Shown here one piece after another: positions 14,434 to 18,832 of a stretch of 18,832 bases of DNA (positions within the stretch are counted from its first letter, which is position 1; each line of letters opens with the position of its first letter). A program made the translations under genes and the position numbers. Under the pieces are notes generated by a model. That model was not told the origin of the DNA. It was given only the letters and a program-made list of their open reading frames with translations, and ran no database searches. Source of the DNA: an uncultured Clostridia bacterium (lineage in GTDB: Bacteria > Bacillota > Clostridia > Oscillospirales > Acutalibacteraceae). Where the stretch lies: NCBI GenBank assembly GCA_945926705.1, contig CAMEMA010000004.1, forward strand, positions 1-18,832. Direction: 5' to 3'.

Positions 14434-15059
14434 AAATATCACCTTCTATGCTTGCATGTGATTTTTCCAAAATGGGAAAAGAAATTGAAAAAATTAAAAA
14501 TGCCGACATGGTACATATGGATGTAATGGATGGAAACTTTGTCCCTAATATATCTTTTGGAGCAGATATAATTAAATCGCTCCGAAGTAAAAGTTCATTG
14601 CCATTTGATGTGCATTTAATGATAAGTAATCCTATAAAATATATAGAATCATTTGCAGATGTCGGAGCTGATATTATAACATTTCACATAGAATCTGACT
14701 CCGATGTTATGCATACGATAGAAAAAATTAAAAATAAAGGTAAAAAAGTCGGTATTTCATTAAAACCAAATACACCGGCTAAAGTTATTTTCCCATATTT
14801 GGAATATATAGACTTAGTCCTAATAATGACCGTAGAACCGGGTTTTGGAGGACAAAAATTTATGTGTGAACAATTAAAAAAATCATTATTAATAAAAGAA
14901 TTTACCGACAATACAAAATTATTAATAGAAGTAGATGGAGGAATCAATCTTGACACAATAAATGAAGTAAAAAATTATCCAATAGATATTTGTGTTTCCG
15001 GAACTTGTATTTTCAACTCTTCGACTCCTTCCGAAACTATAGATAAACTAAGATTATAG
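14430..15059 (+). CDS. rpe: Ribulose-phosphate 3-epimerase
   Basis: A 209-residue TIM-barrel enzyme that interconverts ribulose 5-phosphate and xylulose 5-phosphate in the pentose phosphate pathway. Conserved blocks are all present: ISPSMLACDF at the N-terminus, HMDVMDGNFVPNISFG with the metal-binding His and catalytic Asp, DVHLMI, VEPGFGGQKF, the phosphate-binding VDGGIN, and VSGTCIF near the end. The length is slightly short of the usual 215-220. The ATG has no close ribosome binding site; the nearest is 32 bases upstream and seems to serve a short leader frame. In many Firmicutes rpe follows rsgA, but here the upstream neighbour is a divergent membrane protein gene. The hydrolase gene follows after 15 bases. 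Confidence 0.95.
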   Translation: MKISPSMLACDFSKMGKEIEKIKNADMVHMDVMDGNFVPNISFGADIIKSLRSKSSLPFDVHLMISNPIKYIESFADVGADIITFHIESDSDVMHTIEKIKNKGKKVGISLKPNTPAKVIFPYLEYIDLVLIMTVEPGFGGQKFMCEQLKKSLLIKEFTDNTKLLIEVDGGINLDTINEVKNYPIDICVSGTCIFNSSTPSETIDKLRL

Positions 15060-15074
15060 TATAAGGTGAATTTA

Positions 15075-16310
15075 GTGAATTCTAAGAAAAGTATAAAATT
15101 TTTAACAGCATTATTTCCTCTTTCTTTTATGATTGTATCATTTGCTTTGTGCAAATTTATAAAGGTATTAAATAAAAAAAATGATTCCCCTGCTTTAAAT
15201 TCAAGAATAGAAGTATCTGAATCATCTAAGATTTCTTCAGATAATATCGAAGAAGAAATGCATGGAGTCTGGGTACCATACATAGATTTAGAATTAAATT
15301 CAACTGAAGACATTCAAAAAAAGTTTGAGAATAAATTTAATGCCATAATAAATCAAGCTAAACATAACAAAATTAACACCTTAATTGTGCATGTACGTTC
15401 GCATAGTGATGCACTTTACCCCTCGAAAATATTTCCGTGGTCACACATATTTACCGGTACACAAGATTCAGAAATATCATTCGACCCACTAAAGTACATG
15501 GTAGAAGAATCACACAAAAACGGATTAAAATTTCATGCATGGATAAATCCCTTAAGGGTAAAGTCAAAAACCGTTCCATCTCAACTGAGCAAAAAAAATC
15601 CATATTTCAAATTAAACTCAGAAAAATATACACTCAATCACAAAGAAGGGATTTATTATAATCCCGGTTTTGTTGAAGTTCAAAATTTAATAATTGACGG
15701 TATAAAGGAGATTATAGAAAATTATGATGTAGACGGAATACATTTTGATGATTATTTTTACCCTCCAAAAAAGGATATTATAAGTTGCGACAGTTCATTT
15801 GAGGAATACGTCAAAACTGAAAAAAATCCAATGACAGAATATGAATGGCGACAAAAAAATATAAATGAGCTAATACAAAAGACATATCAAATAATAAAAC
15901 AGACTAACTCTACTATCCAATTTGGAATTTCTCCTCCCGGAATTATATCCAAATGCTATGAAGTTGGAGCTGATGTAAAACTTTGGATTTCACAAAAAGG
16001 ATATGTAGATTATATTTGCCCTCAGGTATACTGGAGTATTGATTTTAATGAAATGCCTTTTGAAAAAACTGCTAAAGAATGGAAAAGTATTGAGAAAAAT
16101 CCTGAGATAAAAATTTATAGTGGATTAGCTCTTTATAAAATTGGAACCGACTTAGATAAAAATACATGGAAAAATAAAAATGACATAATAAAAAATGAAA
16201 TACAAATTTTGAGAAGTTTGGGTTATGATGGATTTATTTTATACTCTTCAAAATATTTAAACTGTAATCAAACAGAACATGAAATTAAAAATTATTTGTC
16301 TGTTGTGTAA
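15075..16310 (+). CDS. Family-10-like glycoside hydrolase (GHL10/DUF187), membrane-anchored
   Basis: A secreted or membrane-anchored hydrolase of about 411 residues. It has a hydrophobic N-terminal segment (KFLTALFPLSFMIVSFALCKF) without an obvious cleavage site, a serine/glutamate-rich linker (about 35-60), then the GHL10 barrel. Signatures are MHGVWVPYIDLE, LIVHVRSHSDALYPS, FHAWINPLRV, YYNPG, VDGIHFDDYFYP with an Asp pair near 225-226, FGISPPG and YICPQVYWS. Related proteins (YngK, and DigH/YddW of E. coli, which acts on denuded peptidoglycan glycan) suggest a cell-wall glycan substrate; that is inference from the family. I chose GTG 15075 because AAGGTG lies 6 bases before it and overlaps the alternative GTG at 15066. 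It is probably co-transcribed with rpe. Its 3' end overlaps lspA by 26 bases, tail to tail. Confidence 0.88.
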   Translation: MNSKKSIKFLTALFPLSFMIVSFALCKFIKVLNKKNDSPALNSRIEVSESSKISSDNIEEEMHGVWVPYIDLELNSTEDIQKKFENKFNAIINQAKHNKINTLIVHVRSHSDALYPSKIFPWSHIFTGTQDSEISFDPLKYMVEESHKNGLKFHAWINPLRVKSKTVPSQLSKKNPYFKLNSEKYTLNHKEGIYYNPGFVEVQNLIIDGIKEIIENYDVDGIHFDDYFYPPKKDIISCDSSFEEYVKTEKNPMTEYEWRQKNINELIQKTYQIIKQTNSTIQFGISPPGIISKCYEVGADVKLWISQKGYVDYICPQVYWSIDFNEMPFEKTAKEWKSIEKNPEIKIYSGLALYKIGTDLDKNTWKNKNDIIKNEIQILRSLGYDGFILYSSKYLNCNQTEHEIKNYLSVV

Positions 16311-16758
16311 CAACATTTTCTTGGTCACTCTTAAAAATATAAATAGCCATCATCAATACTCCCAAAGTTATGAAATAATCGGAAATATTGCAAACAGGTT
16401 TAAAAAATGTGATTTGAATGTAATCAGTCACGAATCCTAAAAAAATTCTGTCCAAAAGGTTTCCTATTCCCCCTCCTATTACAAATGCCGATGACAGAAT
16501 AAATAATTTATCTTTTATTTTTTTAAAAAATATTAAATAAATTAGTGATGCCATTAACAAAAATGAAAATATCTCCAAAAAATAAAGTTTTCCCGGAAAA
16601 ATCCCCAATGCAGCTCCAAAATTTTTCAAATAAGTCACCTTTAAAAATGGTAATAATGTATCATAATTAATTCCTTCTGTAAAATTCTCACGAATGTGAT
16701 ATTTAATTAAACTATCTATCAAAGGAATCGAAAATACAAATATATAAAATAAAATCAT
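16285..16758 (-). CDS. lspA: Lipoprotein signal peptidase (signal peptidase II)
   Basis: An integral membrane aspartic protease of about 157 residues with four helices, which removes signal peptides from prolipoproteins after lipidation. Numbering from the longest frame: NFGAA (49-53), GGGIGNLLDR (98-107), GFVTDYIQ with catalytic Asp115, and CNISDYFITLG with catalytic Asp130. The usual FN of the last motif is CN here. A TTG at 16767 has its AGGA directly against it, so ATG 16758, with AGGA 9 bases away, is the better start. It follows ileS, as in many Firmicutes, but a terminator-like hairpin stands between them. No rluD follows; a convergent hydrolase gene occupies that place. Confidence 0.92.
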   Translation of the reverse strand: MILFYIFVFSIPLIDSLIKYHIRENFTEGINYDTLLPFLKVTYLKNFGAALGIFPGKLYFLEIFSFLLMASLIYLIFFKKIKDKLFILSSAFVIGGGIGNLLDRIFLGFVTDYIQITFFKPVCNISDYFITLGVLMMAIYIFKSDQENVVTQQTNNF

Positions 16759-16773
16759 AAAACTCAATCCTGT

Positions 16774-16811
16774 TTAAAAAGCAAAGAGCAATTAATTTAT
16801 CACTCTTTGCT
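16774..16811 (-). terminator. Rho-independent terminator between ileS and lspA
   Basis: A nine-base-pair perfect stem AGCAAAGAG (16780-16788) with CTCTTTGCT (16803-16811), with a 14-base loop and, on the minus strand, TTTTTAAA after it. It lies 11 bases after the ileS stop and about 16 bases before the lspA start, so it may work as partial termination or attenuation of lspA. Confidence 0.75.
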
Positions 16812-16821
16812 CTATTCATTT

Positions 16822-18832
16822 TTAATTTAAAACTTCAATACATCTTTTACATATTTTAGGATTTGAAGAATCTTGACCGACTGTGCTGCTGTAAGTCCAA
16901 CAACGTTCGCACTTTTTATATTTTGAATGACTTATGTTTACCGAAAGATTTTCAATTTCTTCTGCTTTGTAATCTCCGACACCATCTTCAAAAATCTCTA
17001 TCTCAGAAACAATCAAAACATTTTGCAAATCTTCTTGGTTTTCTTTTACAAATTCAAAGAGTTCACCGCTACAATATATTGAAACTTTCGCTTCAAGAGA
17101 AGAGCCAATAACTTTATTTTTTCTTTGAATTTCAAGTATTTTCTTTATGTCGTTGCATATTTTATGAATTTTATCCCATTTTTCAATAAATTTATCTGTA
17201 ATCTCTACATTAATGTTTTTGGACATATCATTTAAAAATACACTTTCAGTTATATCGGATTCAAAATGAGGCATATGTTTCCAGATTTCTTCCGATGTAT
17301 AAGACAGTATCGGCGCTATCATCTTCACAAGAGCATCTAAAATTATATAAATAGTAGTTTGTGCTGTGCGACGCTCAATACCATTACTTTTTTCAACATA
17401 TAACCTATCTTTAAGTACATCAAGATAAAAATTAGACATATCAACTATGCAAAATTTTTGAACTGCGTGATATACTTCGTAAAATTCAAAACTTTCATAT
17501 CCATTTTTGACTTTATTTATAAGTTCGTTTAATTTTGACAAAGCCCATTTATCTATGCCATATAAATCTTTTAAATCAGATATATTTTTATCAGGATTGA
17601 AATCATACAAATTACCTATTATAAATCGAGCCGTATTGCGTATTTTTCTATATGATTCACTAAGCTGTTTAAGTATCTCATTAGACATTTTTACATCAGA
17701 ATGGTAATCAGCCGAAGAAACCCAAAGTCTTAAAACGTCTGCTCCGTACTGTTTCACAATTTTAGCAGGATTTACTCCGTTATTTTGTGATTTAGATTGT
17801 TTTTTGCCCTCTTCATCAACAACCCATCCATGCGTAACTATATTTTTATAAGGAGCACAACCTTTGGAAGCAACAGATGTTAAAATTGATGACTGAAACC
17901 ATCCTCGATATTGGTCCGCACCTTCAAGATAAAGGTCTGCCGGAAATTTCAAGTCTTTACGTGCATCGCACACAGCACTATGAGATGTACCTGAATCAAA
18001 CCATACATCCATTATATCTTTTTCTTTTTCAAAATCTTGATTTCCGCAACTCTCGCATTTAATATCTTTAGGTAAAAAATATTTTGCTTCATGTATAAAC
18101 CATGAATCAGAGCCCTCTTTTTCAAAAATATCAGCAATGTTCATTATTATATTTTCATCTATAAGTTCTTTTCCGCAATGTTTACAAAAGAAAATCGGGA
18201 TAGGAACTCCCCAAACCCTTTGCCTAGAAATACACCAATCTTTTCGTTCGCTAATCATTGAAATCATGCGTTCTTTTCCCCACTTTGGGTTCCAGTTGAC
18301 TGTTTCTACAGCATTTAAAGCTTCTTTTTTAAAGTTATCTACCGAACAAAACCATTGTTCTGTCGCTCGAAAAATTATTTCAGATTTACATCTCCAGCAA
18401 TGCGGATACTGATGATCAAAAGTTTTTGACGCAAATAAATATCCTGTATTTTTAAGATATTCATATATTTCTTTTCCGGCTTTATGTATATCAAGACCTG
18501 CGAAATTTCCCGATTCAGAGGTCAGTACACCCTTTCCGTCAACAGGAACTATAACCGGTAAATCTTTATAATTTTTGCAAACTTCAAAATCTTCCGCTCC
18601 ATGACCTGGAGCAGTATGAACACAACCTGTACCGCTTTCGGTGGTTACGTGATCTCCAACTATTACAAGTGAATTTCTTTCTAAAAACGGATGGCGAGCT
18701 TGCATATATTCCAAATCTGAACCTAAAACTTTGCCGATAATTTCATAGTTTTCAATATTTGCAGCTTGCATTACTTTTTCTTTTAATACGTCAGCAATAA
18801 TGTAGTACTCTTTACCACTCTTGACAATTGTA
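16822..18832 (-). CDS. ileS: Isoleucyl-tRNA synthetase, 5' end outside the window
   Basis: Class I synthetase that charges tRNA-Ile. The frame is open past the window end (TIVKSGKEYYIIADVL precedes the internal Met at 18771), so about 670 C-terminal residues are present out of about 920-930 expected; the HIGH motif is outside. Visible parts are the CP1 editing domain with GTGCVHTAPGHGAEDF, WCISRQRVWGVPIP, DVWFDSGTSHSA, the KMSKS loop, the anticodon-binding helical domain (from about 17600 leftwards), and a C-terminal zinc finger CERCW...CKRC typical of the bacterial type. The KMSKS loop reads KQSKS followed by QNNG instead of LGN (17788-17802). A strong terminator follows, then lspA. Confidence 0.95.
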   Translation of the reverse strand, partial: TIVKSGKEYYIIADVLKEKVMQAANIENYEIIGKVLGSDLEYMQARHPFLERNSLVIVGDHVTTESGTGCVHTAPGHGAEDFEVCKNYKDLPVIVPVDGKGVLTSESGNFAGLDIHKAGKEIYEYLKNTGYLFASKTFDHQYPHCWRCKSEIIFRATEQWFCSVDNFKKEALNAVETVNWNPKWGKERMISMISERKDWCISRQRVWGVPIPIFFCKHCGKELIDENIIMNIADIFEKEGSDSWFIHEAKYFLPKDIKCESCGNQDFEKEKDIMDVWFDSGTSHSAVCDARKDLKFPADLYLEGADQYRGWFQSSILTSVASKGCAPYKNIVTHGWVVDEEGKKQSKSQNNGVNPAKIVKQYGADVLRLWVSSADYHSDVKMSNEILKQLSESYRKIRNTARFIIGNLYDFNPDKNISDLKDLYGIDKWALSKLNELINKVKNGYESFEFYEVYHAVQKFCIVDMSNFYLDVLKDRLYVEKSNGIERRTAQTTIYIILDALVKMIAPILSYTSEEIWKHMPHFESDITESVFLNDMSKNINVEITDKFIEKWDKIHKICNDIKKILEIQRKNKVIGSSLEAKVSIYCSGELFEFVKENQEDLQNVLIVSEIEIFEDGVGDYKAEEIENLSVNISHSKYKKCERCWTYSSTVGQDSSNPKICKRCIEVLN

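Noticed and set aside
1..18832. tRNA, rRNA, CRISPR, riboswitch or transposase signals
   Set aside because: On reading both strands I found no cloverleaf with CCA-like end, no regularly spaced repeats, no known aptamer core and no transposase motif; a covariance-model scan was not possible here.

Overview
This is an AT-rich, low-GC Gram-positive chromosome segment. Gene order, strong AAGGAGG-type ribosome binding sites, sigma-A promoters, UUG/GUG starts and a probable DUF6514-type protein all point to a member of the Clostridia, perhaps near the Ruminococcaceae/Oscillospiraceae. That placement is inference; no rRNA or other marker is present. I see no tRNA, rRNA, CRISPR array or insertion sequence.

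Layout. (1) 1-2244, minus: a divergent type IIA topoisomerase pair. The B subunit is complete and the A subunit is cut by the window edge. (2) 2358-3468, minus: azlC-azlD, a branched-chain amino acid exporter, closed by a terminator. (3) 3621-4594, plus: a HIT-family protein and an adenine-phosphoribosyltransferase-like protein behind one sigma-A promoter. (4) 4686-7957, plus: comEC and holA, a conserved Firmicutes pair, closed by a strong terminator. (5) 8130-11789: an accessory block made of a soluble eukaryotic-like protein kinase (plus), an XRE regulator (minus, convergent with the kinase), about 500 bp without a gene, and a GmrSD-like DUF262/DUF1524 gene (plus) split by a frameshift. (6) 11915-12982, plus: an opine-dehydrogenase-family enzyme. 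(7) 13246-14245, minus: two small genes, one DUF6514-like and one a cysteine-rich four-helix membrane protein. (8) 14342-16310, plus: rpe and a family-10-like glycoside hydrolase, expressed from a promoter whose -35 overlaps that of the divergent membrane-protein gene. (9) 16285-18832, minus: lspA and ileS (5' end outside the window), separated by a terminator-like hairpin.

Most genes are core housekeeping functions: topology, replication, tRNA charging, pentose phosphate and lipoprotein processing. The region with most potential novelty is 8130-11789. There a stand-alone non-RD kinase, an XRE regulator and a modification-dependent-nuclease-like gene lie between core genes. It resembles a small defence island, but no functional link between the three is proven. 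The nuclease-like gene carries a +1 frame change at an A7 run and seems to lack a segment its relatives have.

Other points worth a second look are a ComEC whose C-terminal metallo-beta-lactamase domain lacks its metal-binding motif, a KQSKS variant of the KMSKS loop in IleRS, a leader minigene overlapping rpe as ATGA, a compound inverted repeat upstream of the DUF6514-like gene, and orphan promoter-like elements near 13060-13100.
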